DNA of 64,000 nt from Candidatus Enterococcus courvalinii (GTDB taxonomy: Bacteria; Bacillota; Bacilli; Lactobacillales; Enterococcaceae): contig NZ_JAFLWI010000006.1 in NCBI RefSeq assembly GCF_017315945.1, positions 1 to 64,000 on the forward strand, written 5' to 3'. The notes below the pieces were generated by a model, which was given only the letters and a program-made list of their open reading frames with translations, was not told where the DNA came from and did not search any database. Within the stretch, counting starts at the first letter, position 1; each line of letters begins with the position of its first letter. The position numbers and the translations under genes were made by a program. Positions 8,515-16,403 of this stretch are shown piece after piece.

Positions 8515-8982
8515 TTAATTTAAAATAGCCAACCCAAAAGAAAGATAGGTTGCATAAGCAATCCAAATCAAGTACGGAATGAAGCAAATAGCTGCGCCTT
8601 TAGATATACTACGAAATTCACGAATACTGAAAATAATTGTAAGGAGTAGAAATAGACTAATAAGTGAAGCAACCCAAAAGTATGATCCGCCGAAGAAAAG
8701 AATGCTCCAAATAAAATTAAGTACCAGTTGAACACCAAAAAGAACGGAAGCAAGTGTTTTCTTTTTAGCACTTTTGCTGTCAATCACTAGAAATAACGCT
8801 AGACCAATCAATGCATAAAGTACAGTCCAAATGATTCCGACTATATTTCCTGGTGGTGCCAAAAATGGCTTATTTAACTGAGCATAGATAGCGGGAATAT
8901 CACCAGCAAAAAATCCTGATACAGATCCTATCAATTCTACACCAACGATGCAAGCAAGCAATTTAAAAAATCTATTTAGCAT
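8515..8982 (-). CDS. tspO: TspO/MBR family membrane protein
   Basis: A 155-residue protein with five membrane segments, the standard TspO length. Hallmarks are PFLAPPGNIVGIIWTVLYAL (about 40-60) and the Trp/Asn-rich NFIWSILFFGGSYFW segment. The family binds tetrapyrroles and related ligands; its role in low-GC Gram-positives is not well settled. It is a single gene on the minus strand, converging with the nuclease. Confidence 0.92.
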   Translation of the reverse strand: MLNRFFKLLACIVGVELIGSVSGFFAGDIPAIYAQLNKPFLAPPGNIVGIIWTVLYALIGLALFLVIDSKSAKKKTLASVLFGVQLVLNFIWSILFFGGSYFWVASLISLFLLLTIIFSIREFRSISKGAAICFIPYLIWIAYATYLSFGLAILN

Positions 8983-9152
8983 ATCGTCCCTCCTTTACTA
9001 TTTGAAGTTTTCATGTACCTCATGTACGCTCTATTTATTAGTATAGTGAGAATGATTCGTAAAAGAAAAAAAGATGCTCAAGAAAAATAATCTAATGTTA
9101 GGAAAATCATGTTCTATTGATTCGGAAGATTTTCTAAAGCCAAGAGATTGAC

Positions 9153-9173
9153 AACTTACAAAATTTGTAAGTT
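9153..9173. promoter_or_regulatory. Perfect 10-bp inverted repeat over the ireB -35 box
   Basis: AACTTACAAA and TTTGTAAGTT around a single central A. The right half contains TTGTAA (9165-9170), which is the -35 of the ireB promoter (9165-9193). It looks like a repressor operator. Confidence 0.6.
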
Positions 9174-9193
9174 TTGTCTTTTTCTAGTAAAAT
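9165..9193 (+). promoter_or_regulatory. Promoter of the ireB operon
   Basis: TTGTAA at 9165-9170, a 17-base spacer, and TAAAAT at 9188-9193. The ATG of ireB lies about 50 bases downstream. Confidence 0.65.
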
Positions 9194-9243
9194 GAGTGTG
9201 GATAAGGTAGAATGAATACCTTGTGGGAAAGAGGTGTAGAATC

Positions 9244-9510
9244 ATGGGTTTTACAGATGAAACCGTACGTTTTGATTTTGATGATAATCGCAAAAAAGAA
9301 GTCGGTGAAACATTAGCAATCGTTTATCGGGCTTTGGAAGAAAAGGGCTACAATCCTATTAACCAGATTGTTGGCTATTTACTTTCTGGAGACCCGGCCT
9401 ACATTCCTCGTTATCGTGACGCACGAAACTTAATCAGACGTCATGAGCGCGATGAAATTATGGAAGTAATTGTTAAAGATTATCTTTCAAATCATGGAGT
9501 GAATTTATGA
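9244..9510 (+). CDS. ireB: IreB family regulatory phosphoprotein
   Basis: An 88-residue UPF0297 protein. In E. faecalis, IreB is a substrate of the Ser/Thr kinase IreK and lowers cephalosporin resistance; the N-terminal threonines phosphorylated there match Thr4 and Thr7 here ([12 protein letters not shown]). The rest ([20 protein letters not shown]) is the conserved helical core. ATG 9244 is chosen because GAGGTG lies seven bases upstream; an in-frame ATG at 9223 has no good site. It overlaps ruvX by four bases, so the pair is translationally coupled. Confidence 0.93.
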   Translation: MGFTDETVRFDFDDNRKKEVGETLAIVYRALEEKGYNPINQIVGYLLSGDPAYIPRYRDARNLIRRHERDEIMEVIVKDYLSNHGVNL

Positions 9511-9938
9511 GAGTAATGGGCTTAGACGTTGGCTCAAAAACAGTTGGCATCGCAGTAAGCGATCCATTCGGTTGGACTGCCCAAGGTGTAGAAATTATTC
9601 GAATTGATGAGGCAGCTGGCGAATTTGGTTTTGATCGACTAAAAGAATTGGTCACTGAATATGAAGTGGATCGATTTGTTGTAGGATTGCCCAAAAATAT
9701 GAATAACTCAATTGGTCCAAGAGCAGAAGCTTCCATGGCTTATGGAGAAAAAATCAAAGAACTATTTTCTTTACCGGTCGAATTTCAAGATGAACGACTA
9801 ACAACAGTTCAAGCTGAACGCATGTTAGTGGAACAAGCAAATACGTCACGAGCAAAAAGAAAAAAAGTAATTGATAAATTAGCCGCAGTCATGATTTTAC
9901 AAAACTATCTTGACGGTTCGGGTAAACAACTATTTTAG
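9507..9938 (+). CDS. ruvX: RuvX/YqgF putative Holliday junction resolvase
   Basis: A 143-residue RNase H-fold nuclease. It starts [19 protein letters not shown], with the first catalytic Asp; the glutamate-bearing strand region is [10 protein letters not shown], and DERLTT followed by [13 protein letters not shown] ends the fold. The family is implicated in resolution and in pre-16S rRNA 5' end maturation. It is in the ireB-ruvX-DUF1292 operon conserved in Firmicutes. Confidence 0.93.
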   Translation: MRVMGLDVGSKTVGIAVSDPFGWTAQGVEIIRIDEAAGEFGFDRLKELVTEYEVDRFVVGLPKNMNNSIGPRAEASMAYGEKIKELFSLPVEFQDERLTTVQAERMLVEQANTSRAKRKKVIDKLAAVMILQNYLDGSGKQLF

Positions 9939-9959
9939 AAAATGAAAAGAGGAATTGAT

Positions 9960-10271
9960 ATGACAGAACATAATCATTCACACGATCATGACCATGAAGG
10001 ACATGAGCACATCACATTGGTTGATGATCAAGGAAACGAAACACTTTATGAAATCTTATTGACAGTTGATGGACAAGAAGAATTCGGTCGCAACTACGTA
10101 CTATTATACCCAGCTGGGGCTTCAGAAGATGAAGATGTTGAGTTACAAGCTTATGCTTACATCGAAAACGAAGACGGTACAGAAGGCGAATTGCAACAAA
10201 TCGAAACAGACGCTGAATGGGATATGATTGAAGAAGTTTTCAATACATTCATGGCGGAAGAAGAAGAGTAA
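9960..10271 (+). CDS. DUF1292 / UPF0473 family protein
   Basis: An acidic 103-residue protein of unknown function (YrzB-like). The N terminus is rich in His and Asp ([14 protein letters not shown]), a possible metal-binding tail. The core [18 protein letters not shown] is the family signature and the C terminus is Glu-rich. The start at 9960 is set by AGAGG upstream; an in-frame ATG six codons earlier lies too close to the ruvX stop to have its own site. Last gene of the ireB operon. Confidence 0.88.
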   Translation: MTEHNHSHDHDHEGHEHITLVDDQGNETLYEILLTVDGQEEFGRNYVLLYPAGASEDEDVELQAYAYIENEDGTEGELQQIETDAEWDMIEEVFNTFMAEEEE

Positions 10272-10273
10272 TC

Positions 10274-10310
10274 CAAAAAGATGTTCCTAATTTAGGAACA
10301 TCTTTTTATT
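10274..10310 (+). terminator. Terminator of the ireB operon
   Basis: AAAAAGATGTTCCTAA pairs perfectly with its complement ending 10306, with a one-base loop and T-rich tail. Confidence 0.9.
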
Positions 10311-10414
10311 TTGCAAAAAAATCAAAAGAATTTTGTTAGCCCATCAACAATTGAACATTTAAGTTCCTTTTAAGCTTCACTTCTTACACTGACCATAACG
10401 AGGTGAGTGAGAAG

Positions 10415-11329
10415 ATGAAAAAAATATGTAGCTTATTTTTAGTAATGGGTGTCTTGTTCTTTGTTGCTAAATTTTTGGGAATATTTGAACAAAAAACAAC
10501 AGCTGAACAAACAGGAAGCACTCAAACAACTGAAACGAAAGCAACCAGCACCACAACAAGTAATCGTGAAACGTTTAAGCAAATCAAAATTGGGAAAGAA
10601 GATACTACGTTATATGCTGATGAAGAATTAACGACGAGACTCGAGACAATCAATGGCGGGGAACTGACCGAGTATCTTTCCGAAGCAGGCGACAGTTATC
10701 AAATAAAAACAAACGCAGGGACAACAGGTTATTTAGCAAAAACGGCTGGAACAGTCCTTACACAAGAAACACAAAGCCAGCCAACCAGTTTATCTGACGC
10801 GGTGATTGTCCTTGATCCAGGACATGGTGGTGAGGATGTCGGCGCACTGAGTAATGACGAACAAGTCGAAGAAAAGACGATTACGTTAAGTACAGCCAAA
10901 AAAATAAAAGCAGCTTTAGAGGCAGAAGGAGCAACCGTTTATTTGACACATGAGACAGATGACTTCATTCAACTCGGTGAAATCTGTACATTCAGCGAAG
11001 AAAAATCAGCGGATGTCTTTATTAGTTTACACGCTGATTCAACAGAAATTGCCAATGAAGCCACAGGAATCACCACTTATTACTATTACGAGAGAAATGA
11101 GGAGCTAGCGCAAACGATTGCTGATGGTTTTTCTGAATTGCCCTTGAATTCTCGTGGAATCACTTATGGTAATTATCAAGTCTTACGAGAAAATCTTCAA
11201 CCAGCGATTTTGGTGGAAATGGGGTATATGAATAATGACTCTGACTTGGCTGAACTAGTAACGGATGATTACCAAGAAAAATTTGCAGAAAGCTTGACTA
11301 ACTCATTAATTGCTTATTTTAATGAGTAA
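10415..11329 (+). CDS. N-acetylmuramoyl-L-alanine amidase, exported
   Basis: A 304-residue cell-wall hydrolase. There is a signal or anchor segment (3-20), then a Thr/Ser/Gln-rich linker to about 55, a bacterial SH3-like domain (about 55-110), and an Amidase_3 catalytic domain (about 118-304). Zinc and catalytic residues are visible in VLDPGHGGEDVG, SLHADS and ILVEMGYMNN. It cleaves the amide between MurNAc and the stem peptide. ATG 10415 is preferred over GTG 10403 because GAGGTG lies nine bases before it. Monocistronic as far as can be seen. Confidence 0.92.
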   Translation: MKKICSLFLVMGVLFFVAKFLGIFEQKTTAEQTGSTQTTETKATSTTTSNRETFKQIKIGKEDTTLYADEELTTRLETINGGELTEYLSEAGDSYQIKTNAGTTGYLAKTAGTVLTQETQSQPTSLSDAVIVLDPGHGGEDVGALSNDEQVEEKTITLSTAKKIKAALEAEGATVYLTHETDDFIQLGEICTFSEEKSADVFISLHADSTEIANEATGITTYYYYERNEELAQTIADGFSELPLNSRGITYGNYQVLRENLQPAILVEMGYMNNDSDLAELVTDDYQEKFAESLTNSLIAYFNE

Positions 11330-11404
11330 CAATTGCCAGTAAAGAAAAAATAAATGTAGACTGACTCGTAGCGCGTTTGATTCAGACTGTAGATGGGGTA
11401 CATG

Positions 11405-11671
11405 GAATCTATCACCAATGAAAATGGGCAACAAAAAACAGTTATTTCATTAGAAAAAGCAACTCCTTCTTTAAAAAACACTTCTTTAAATCCCTCTGGA
11501 TTGGATCGCTATTGATTGGTATCGCATTATCTGGTACTGCTGTATCAGGAGACAGAATGAGAGCAAATCAAGCAACTGGTTCTGGAAGCTATAATCGAAA
11601 TTATTTTTTATATCCTTTAATCGTTTGTGTTCCCTTCTTTATTCTACACAGTTTTTTTAACAACATTTGAA
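11405..11671 (+). pseudogene. Remnant of a small membrane protein
   Basis: No intact gene lies here. One frame, open from about 11430 to a stop near 11670, encodes a membrane-like stretch (SLWIGSLLIGIALSGTAVSG, then YFLYPLIVCVPFFIL) but has no ATG before the middle of the segment. A second frame begins ATG at 11402 (MESITNENGQQKTV) and stops after about 37 codons. Two overlapping partial frames suggest a frameshifted, decayed gene. I do not recognise the family. Confidence 0.35.
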
Positions 11672-11705
11672 AACTTACTTATGACACATGACAAAAAGAG
11701 AAAGT

Positions 11706-11747
11706 GACCTCTAGTAATTTGAATTGCTAGGGGTCCTTTCTTTTTTT
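11706..11747 (+). terminator. Intrinsic terminator
   Basis: GACCTCTAGTAA at 11706 pairs with TTGCTAGGGGTC at 11724-11735 (two G-T wobbles), then a T run. Confidence 0.8.
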
Positions 11748-11929
11748 GCTAGAATATAATATTTTTATCTTTCTTTTGGTGTGCATTAAGATATGTTGGG
11801 GAAAAACGAGATTTGTGACAATAAAAATTAAATATTTTCTATAAATTAGCCAAAAATTTCGTTAGCATTCTTTCCAATGAACAAGCTCTCTTTTTTGCCA
11901 CTTTTGATACTGGATCTTTGCCACTTCAA

Positions 11930-12124
11930 AACGGAGAAAACGGCTGGCCGGTATAATGGAAGACTAATTGAATATTCTCATGATTCACCAAACCCACAAA
12001 GGCGATTAGTTTTCAAAATGGTGGTAGATATGTTAACGAAGAAGTTCCTGTTACAGAGATTGCCAAAGAAAATGGAATTTATCGACCAACTATCTATAAA
12101 ATAAAAGAAGCGAATGATTTGTAG
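11930..12124 (+). pseudogene. Serine recombinase C-terminal remnant, frameshifted
   Basis: One frame reads EKTAGRYNGRLIEYSHDSPN, which resembles the segment just before the DNA-binding domain of resolvase/invertase proteins. Near 12005 the similarity moves to another frame, which reads VPVTEIAKENGIYRPTIYKI and ends at TAG 12124; this is a recombinase helix-turn-helix. The catalytic N-terminal domain is absent. It is therefore a broken fragment, probably from an old mobile element or an invertase locus. Confidence 0.65.
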
Positions 12125-12149
12125 TGTTATTCAACGTTCATTCGCTTTT
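12108..12149 (+). terminator. Terminator at the recombinase remnant
   Basis: AAGCGAATGA at 12108-12117 pairs perfectly with TCATTCGCTT at 12138-12147. The 5' arm overlaps the last codons of the recombinase remnant. Confidence 0.75.
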
Positions 12150-12190
12150 ATACCGTGCATTTTCGTTTCTATGTTCCATATACCCCTAGA

Positions 12191-12249
12191 CAAAGACTTT
12201 AGTTATCTTCGTTCTAAAAAAAGATAACTGAAACCTTTGGCTGTTTTTT
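12191..12249 (+). terminator. Hairpin with T tract, possible terminator
   Basis: AGTTATCTT (12201-12209) pairs with AAGATAACT (12221-12229), extended by an outer CAAAG/CTTTG pair. A six-T run follows shortly after. It lies in the 12125-12616 gene-free region. Confidence 0.45.
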
Positions 12250-12408
12250 CCTATCTGTCAAAAGTCGCTTAATCGTTTCTTCATTTTTTGTATATCCTTA
12301 GACAAAAAGTGTACCTTGGAGAAATCTAAAAGTATTGTTATTCTTTTTATGTGTTATCTATTTTGAAGTAGCTTTGACCTTTGATTTTACAAAATTTGTC
12401 CTTCACAT

Positions 12409-12525
12409 AAAAGCCGATACTTCATAATTGTTATACGCAATAATTTTTGTTTATCATACTTATTAACGACAATAGGCATGATAGACAGATTGTTAGTAGT
12501 CGAGCCATAAAGGTATCGGTTTTTT
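12409..12525 (+). ncRNA. Candidate structured RNA upstream of the methyltransferase
   Basis: AAAAGCCGATAC (12409-12420) pairs over 12 positions, one of them G-T, with GTATCGGTTTTT (12513-12524). The stem closes about 92 bases that hold at least two further small stems, including TATCAT with ATGATA, and it ends in a T tract. The layout resembles a multi-branched RNA that ends as a terminator. No known family is recognised and no clear promoter was found, so this is a candidate only. Confidence 0.35.
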
Positions 12526-12616
12526 GGAAAAGTTTAGAGAGTGGAGATGTCCTTTTTCATGATACAGTTATCTACTGCCATAATGATTTTAAATAAAAAA
12601 TTAGGAGAAAAAAACG

Positions 12617-13597
12617 ATGTTTAAGCAAAAATTGCTGAAGTTCGAGGATGCTTGGGAGATTGTGGATCAAGAACCAACAGTATGGGAATTTATAGAAATC
12701 AAAAATGATTCTTTCTACTACAAAATAAATCAGGAAGAACTGTTTCTAAGTAGTTTTAAAAGTAAGAATCTACCGTCATCTCCTTATACATTAACGTTTT
12801 TGGGTAAAGTACTGACAAAGTTGAGTCCTTTAGCGAATATCATGTCACGACGCCCAGGAACAGAAGAAGTTACTTTTTATGTTTTACTTAATTCACCACA
12901 GTCGGGCTTTTTTGGGAAAAAAGCAGACAAAAAAATGTTAGAGGTTGCCGCTCCACCTCTTGTTTGGAGGAGACAACAAATCCAAGAAGGAATAAGGCAA
13001 AAAATAAAAGAGTACATAGAAAAGAATGAATCTTTTTTCTTTCTTGATATTGGTTCAGGGGCGGGCTTTGATAGCCTTGAGATTGAGCGTCTAATACATA
13101 GAATCAACGAATTAACAAATAATTGCTTTAATAAACCTTATGAAAGTCTAAATATTGATATTGATTCAAAATGGTTGAAAAATAATCAATTAATAGCAGA
13201 AAAATTATTTGGTTCGAATCATTTTATAACAAGAGAAAATATGTCTATTTTTGATTTTTGGGAAAAATATCCAAAGGCAACGCTCAGACGATATGATCAT
13301 TTAATTATTTCTTGTAATGGTTTTGCGGAATTTTTATCTGACATGGAACTTCGAAATCTCTATGAAAAAATATTTCTGTTTACACAGACATTTGACGGAA
13401 ATGTTGATATTATCTTGCCTTTTGCGAATAAAAATAAAAAACAAGAATCTCTTGGACATAAGATTCGCTTTAAATTCAAGGCAAAAGAAAAGCAGGAGAT
13501 AATTAATATGATCAAAGAAATTTTTAAAAATTACAAAGTGACGTATTGCGAGAAATATAGCCACATTGTCATGACTGTGCAAAAAGATAATGATTAA
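12617..13597 (+). CDS. Class I SAM-dependent methyltransferase-like protein
   Basis: A 326-residue protein. Residues about 137-150 (FFLDIGSGAGFDSLEI) form a glycine-rich SAM-binding loop, and NIDIDSKWL near 190 could be the acidic loop of a Rossmann methyltransferase. The N-terminal 120 residues are not recognised and the C terminus is Lys-rich. The substrate is unknown. AGGAG precedes the ATG. It is more AT-rich than its neighbours and sits beside recombinase debris with no operon partner, which suggests acquisition by transfer. It could also be a small-molecule methyltransferase from a lost biosynthetic cluster. Confidence 0.65.
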   Translation: MFKQKLLKFEDAWEIVDQEPTVWEFIEIKNDSFYYKINQEELFLSSFKSKNLPSSPYTLTFLGKVLTKLSPLANIMSRRPGTEEVTFYVLLNSPQSGFFGKKADKKMLEVAAPPLVWRRQQIQEGIRQKIKEYIEKNESFFFLDIGSGAGFDSLEIERLIHRINELTNNCFNKPYESLNIDIDSKWLKNNQLIAEKLFGSNHFITRENMSIFDFWEKYPKATLRRYDHLIISCNGFAEFLSDMELRNLYEKIFLFTQTFDGNVDIILPFANKNKKQESLGHKIRFKFKAKEKQEIINMIKEIFKNYKVTYCEKYSHIVMTVQKDND

Positions 13598-13610
13598 TTG
13601 AATACATCAA

Positions 13611-13664
13611 GAGCATAAAATCCAATTCATAGCTTAACGGATAGAATCTGGATTTTATGCTCTT
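13611..13664 (+). terminator. Hairpin terminator after the methyltransferase
   Basis: GAGCATAAAATCCA (13611-13624) pairs perfectly with TGGATTTTATGCTC (13649-13662). The T tract is weak. In the rest of the 13598-13930 gap, a short open frame of about 41 codons (13811-13934, no ATG) ends in a TGA overlapping the next start codon and may be a gene remnant. Confidence 0.65.
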
Positions 13665-13930
13665 CTCAATTGTTCTAGTCAATTTTTTACGATCAATTTC
13701 AAGGTGGAAATATCAGTGAGAAACAAAGGATTAATTTTCTCGAATGCTAAATACCGTTTTTCTGAGCATTGTTTACCTAGGAAGATATGTAGCATTAAGC
13801 TCGAATAGCTTATACTTAAAGGAAGCACCAGAAAATTACTTGAAGAAGAACTGAAGACATTCAGCGAAGGTTCAGTAGCTACAATAAGTGCAATTGCAAA
13901 AGAAAATATTTTTTGTGAAGGAGTGTTCGA

Positions 13931-14377
13931 ATGAATTTATTACTTAAAGAGGTCGACGAATCTAATTGGCGGGACGTTATTGCGCTGTCTGTTTCAGATA
14001 ATCAAGTAAATTTTATAGAAACGAATGCCACTTCTTTACTGGAAGCAGCCTATGATGTATCACTGGGGTGGCGACCATTAGCCATGTATGACGGCCAGAA
14101 GCTTGTTGGTTTTTCGATGATTGGTGCTAAAAAGGACCAGGCTATGTGGTTAGACCGATTGATGGTTGAAGCGGGCTCGCAGGGAAAAGGCTATGGTAGT
14201 TTATTTTTGTCTTTACTTATTGACTTAATGAAAGAACAATATGCTGTTGAGCGTATTTATCTAAGTGTGCATGATGAAAATGAAAAGATCATCCCTTATT
14301 ATCAACGCTTTGGATTTGTTGATAGTCAAAGGTATGATCCAGAAAATGGTGAACGAATCATGTATTTAGATATGTAG
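13931..14377 (+). CDS. GNAT family N-acetyltransferase
   Basis: A 148-residue acetyltransferase. The acetyl-CoA binding loop is GSQGKGYGSLFLSLL (about 80-94), preceded by the strand WLDRLMVEAG and followed by YYQRFGFVD, all standard GNAT features. The overall form resembles the spermine/spermidine acetyltransferases of the BltD type, but the substrate is inferred. GAAGGAG lies nine bases before the ATG. It sits at the edge of the accessory-looking stretch. Confidence 0.85.
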   Translation: MNLLLKEVDESNWRDVIALSVSDNQVNFIETNATSLLEAAYDVSLGWRPLAMYDGQKLVGFSMIGAKKDQAMWLDRLMVEAGSQGKGYGSLFLSLLIDLMKEQYAVERIYLSVHDENEKIIPYYQRFGFVDSQRYDPENGERIMYLDM

Positions 14378-14398
14378 GTTAAGACAGCCGAATTTTAT

Positions 14399-14515
14399 TT
14401 ACTTTTTTGTTAGCTTTTTGATAACAAGTACCAATGTTAGAATCGCTAACACAACTATCAGGAAGGCAAACAACACTTCTAATAACAAACCTACTTTGAC
14501 GATCAAATCCCCCAT
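14399..14515 (-). CDS. 38-residue hydrophobic peptide, possible holin-like toxin
   Basis: A short gene that length cut-offs miss. It reads MGDLIVKVGLLLEVLFAF, then a Val/Leu/Ile-rich run, and ends KKLTKK, that is, one membrane span with a basic C-terminal tail. A near-perfect ribosome binding site AAAGGAGGAG lies eight bases before the ATG. Size, topology and tail resemble holin-like and type I toxin peptides, but no family is assigned. An opposing transcript ending at the hairpin 14604-14657 would be antisense to its 5' region, as in type I toxin-antitoxin loci; that is inference. Confidence 0.6.
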   Translation of the reverse strand: MGDLIVKVGLLLEVLFAFLIVVLAILTLVLVIKKLTKK

Positions 14516-14603
14516 GGGTAGTCTCCTCCTTTCTCTAACAAATGAATGGCTAAATGAGCATTTGTCTCTGTTTATACCTGAAATAGTGATACTATGTAGA
14601 AAA

Positions 14604-14657
14604 CAAAAGTTCTTGTTCAGTCAGTAGAAGAGTATAAGAACTTTTGATTTGTTTTTC
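14604..14657 (+). terminator. Hairpin with T-rich tail upstream of the small peptide gene
   Basis: CAAAAGTTCTT (14604-14614) pairs perfectly with AAGAACTTTTG (14636-14646), followed by TTTGTTTTTC on the plus strand. It could end a plus-strand RNA that opposes the 38-residue gene. Confidence 0.6.
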
Positions 14658-14719
14658 TCTTATCTATTGTTTAGAAATTCAATCGATTCCGAATTTTTAC
14701 GTAGAAAGTTTCAATTTTG

Positions 14720-14767
14720 TCCCCACAAAAGGTTGCTGTGTGAAAAGTAATCCTTGTGGGGATTTTT
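14720..14767 (+). terminator. Intrinsic terminator next to rnhC
   Basis: TCCCCACAA (14720-14728) pairs with TTGTGGGGA (14754-14762), then a T run. It may also serve the convergent rnhC transcript. Confidence 0.75.
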
Positions 14768-14802
14768 GTTTGTTCAGTATTTTCAAAAGTTTAATAGGAT
14801 AA

Positions 14803-15723
14803 TCAAATGAGTTTTTGTGCTTTTTGCGTATTAGCAAAATGGAGCTTTGCATAATTGGCTAATAAAGGGAGCCCACCTTTTTTTAAAACACGCGCTGCTA
14901 CAACATCTGATTTTGAACCAGCACCAGACGGTAAGGTTATTCCAAGTTCAGCAGAAGCTTTATCCAGCTCTTCTAAAAAGCTTGCACGACTAATGATAGA
15001 AGCTGCAGCAACTGCTAGATGATATTGTTCGCCTTTTGTTACAAAATATAGCTTTTCTTGAATTTTATTTTTTTCTAGCCGTGCGTATTTGTTGAAATTT
15101 GCTTCAGGCGTAAATTGATCGATCAAAATTGCTTCAGGCTTGGTTGGTGAAATTTTTTGTAAAAGCAAATAAATTGCCTGGTTATGCAAAGCAACCTTCA
15201 TCCTAACAGCATTATATTCAGGTTGTATTTCATTATATTTTTTTGGTGTAAGTACCAACAATTGATAAGGAATGGTTTTCTTCAAAACTTTTGCTAACTG
15301 AATGATTTGAGCATCTTTCAGTTCTTTTGAATCTCTGACACCTAAGTTTTTCAAAATTTCTAAGTGTTTTCGATCAACGTAAGCGGCACAGACAGTGACG
15401 GGTCCAAAATAGCTTCCGTTCCCCACTTCATCACTGCCTAGGACGGAAAGCTGGCTAATATTATTGGGGAGTGAAGAGGAACTTCTACTATTCGTTTTTT
15501 TTACAGGTGATGACATATTAGGGGATCCCCAACGACTTGCTTCTTGCTCGGCGTTTGCGCCTTGAAACATGACTTTTCCAGAAGTATAAGCAGTGATTGT
15601 TGTACCGTTTTTTTTAGCAGAGAAAGTTGTATAAGGGATTTTTTTTTGCAGTAAGTTTACTTGATAAGCATTCTTCATTTCATTCATTTTTGATTCAGAA
15701 ACTTTGATTATTACATTACTCAT
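14803..15723 (-). CDS. rnhC: Ribonuclease HIII
   Basis: A 306-residue enzyme that cuts RNA in RNA-DNA hybrids. The N-terminal TBP-like substrate-binding domain (about 1-85) distinguishes it from RNase HII. The catalytic domain starts LGSDEVGNGSYFGPVTV (first Asp and Glu), then RDSKELKD and ILIDQF carrying the remaining acidic residues, and AAASIISRASFLEELD. Domain order and length fit RnhC of Bacillus and enterococci. It is divergent from zapA across about 200 bases. Confidence 0.95.
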   Translation of the reverse strand: MSNVIIKVSESKMNEMKNAYQVNLLQKKIPYTTFSAKKNGTTITAYTSGKVMFQGANAEQEASRWGSPNMSSPVKKTNSRSSSSLPNNISQLSVLGSDEVGNGSYFGPVTVCAAYVDRKHLEILKNLGVRDSKELKDAQIIQLAKVLKKTIPYQLLVLTPKKYNEIQPEYNAVRMKVALHNQAIYLLLQKISPTKPEAILIDQFTPEANFNKYARLEKNKIQEKLYFVTKGEQYHLAVAAASIISRASFLEELDKASAELGITLPSGAGSKSDVVAARVLKKGGLPLLANYAKLHFANTQKAQKLI

Positions 15724-15923
15724 TTTAGTCCTCCACTATTTGCTGTGATCATGAGATTTTGATTCATTGACAGGATTAAGGTGTCCCTGATGAGACATAG
15801 CATTTTTTAAAATTTTATCATATAATAGTAAAGTATGTTTAAGAAAAATGTGCGAAGTACACACGTATAAAAACTTCGTGGTACACTAAATAGGAATTTT
15901 ATTATGGGAAGGAAATGGTTCGT

Positions 15924-16361
15924 ATGGCGCATGAAAAAACACGCTATAAAGCAGTGATTGCTAATCAGACGTATACGATCATTGGTCGCGAAACGAAGCA
16001 TCATATGGATATCGTTACAAAATTAGTAAATGACCAATTGATGGAGTTAAAACAATTATCGCCACAGATGGATAACGAACAAGCCGCAATTTTAATGGCG
16101 GTCAATGCGCTTTCGGATCAATTGAAGAAGCAAGAGAGACTCTTGGAATTGAATGAAGAAGTTGCGCAATTGAAGAAAAAAATGATTAAGTTTACTGAGT
16201 TAGAAAATCGTGTGAAACGGATGGAAGCTATCGAGAATGAAGCACGTGAAGTTTTGAAAGAAAATGGTCAACCTGATCGTGAAATCAAAAATCCTGTTGA
16301 AGCACAACAGATTTTGAACGAGAAGCGTAAGGGCCAAATCAAGCAGAAGTCTTCTACTTAA
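15924..16361 (+). CDS. zapA: Cell division protein ZapA
   Basis: A 145-residue FtsZ-ring associated protein. The N-terminal domain (YKAVIANQTYTIIGRETKHH) is the ZapA beta fold. It is followed by a helix that continues into a long coiled coil (about 75-130), longer than in many relatives. ATG 15924 is preferred because AAGGA lies ten bases upstream, whereas ATG 15915 is only one or two bases from it. It forms the zapA-cvpA-mutS2 order seen in Bacillus (yshA-yshB-mutSB). Confidence 0.9.
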   Translation: MAHEKTRYKAVIANQTYTIIGRETKHHMDIVTKLVNDQLMELKQLSPQMDNEQAAILMAVNALSDQLKKQERLLELNEEVAQLKKKMIKFTELENRVKRMEAIENEAREVLKENGQPDREIKNPVEAQQILNEKRKGQIKQKSST

Positions 16362-16403
16362 ACAGAAGTTTTTGAGTAGAGCTAGAGGAGAAAGGAACAT
16401 GGC

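Noticed and set aside
8255-8518. 87-codon frame after the nuclease
   Set aside because: Starts inside the nuclease gene in another frame, runs into the bidirectional terminator, and lacks a ribosome binding site.
11877-12104. 75-codon frame taken as an intact gene
   Set aside because: The similarity to recombinases changes frame inside it, so it is a frameshifted fragment rather than a gene.
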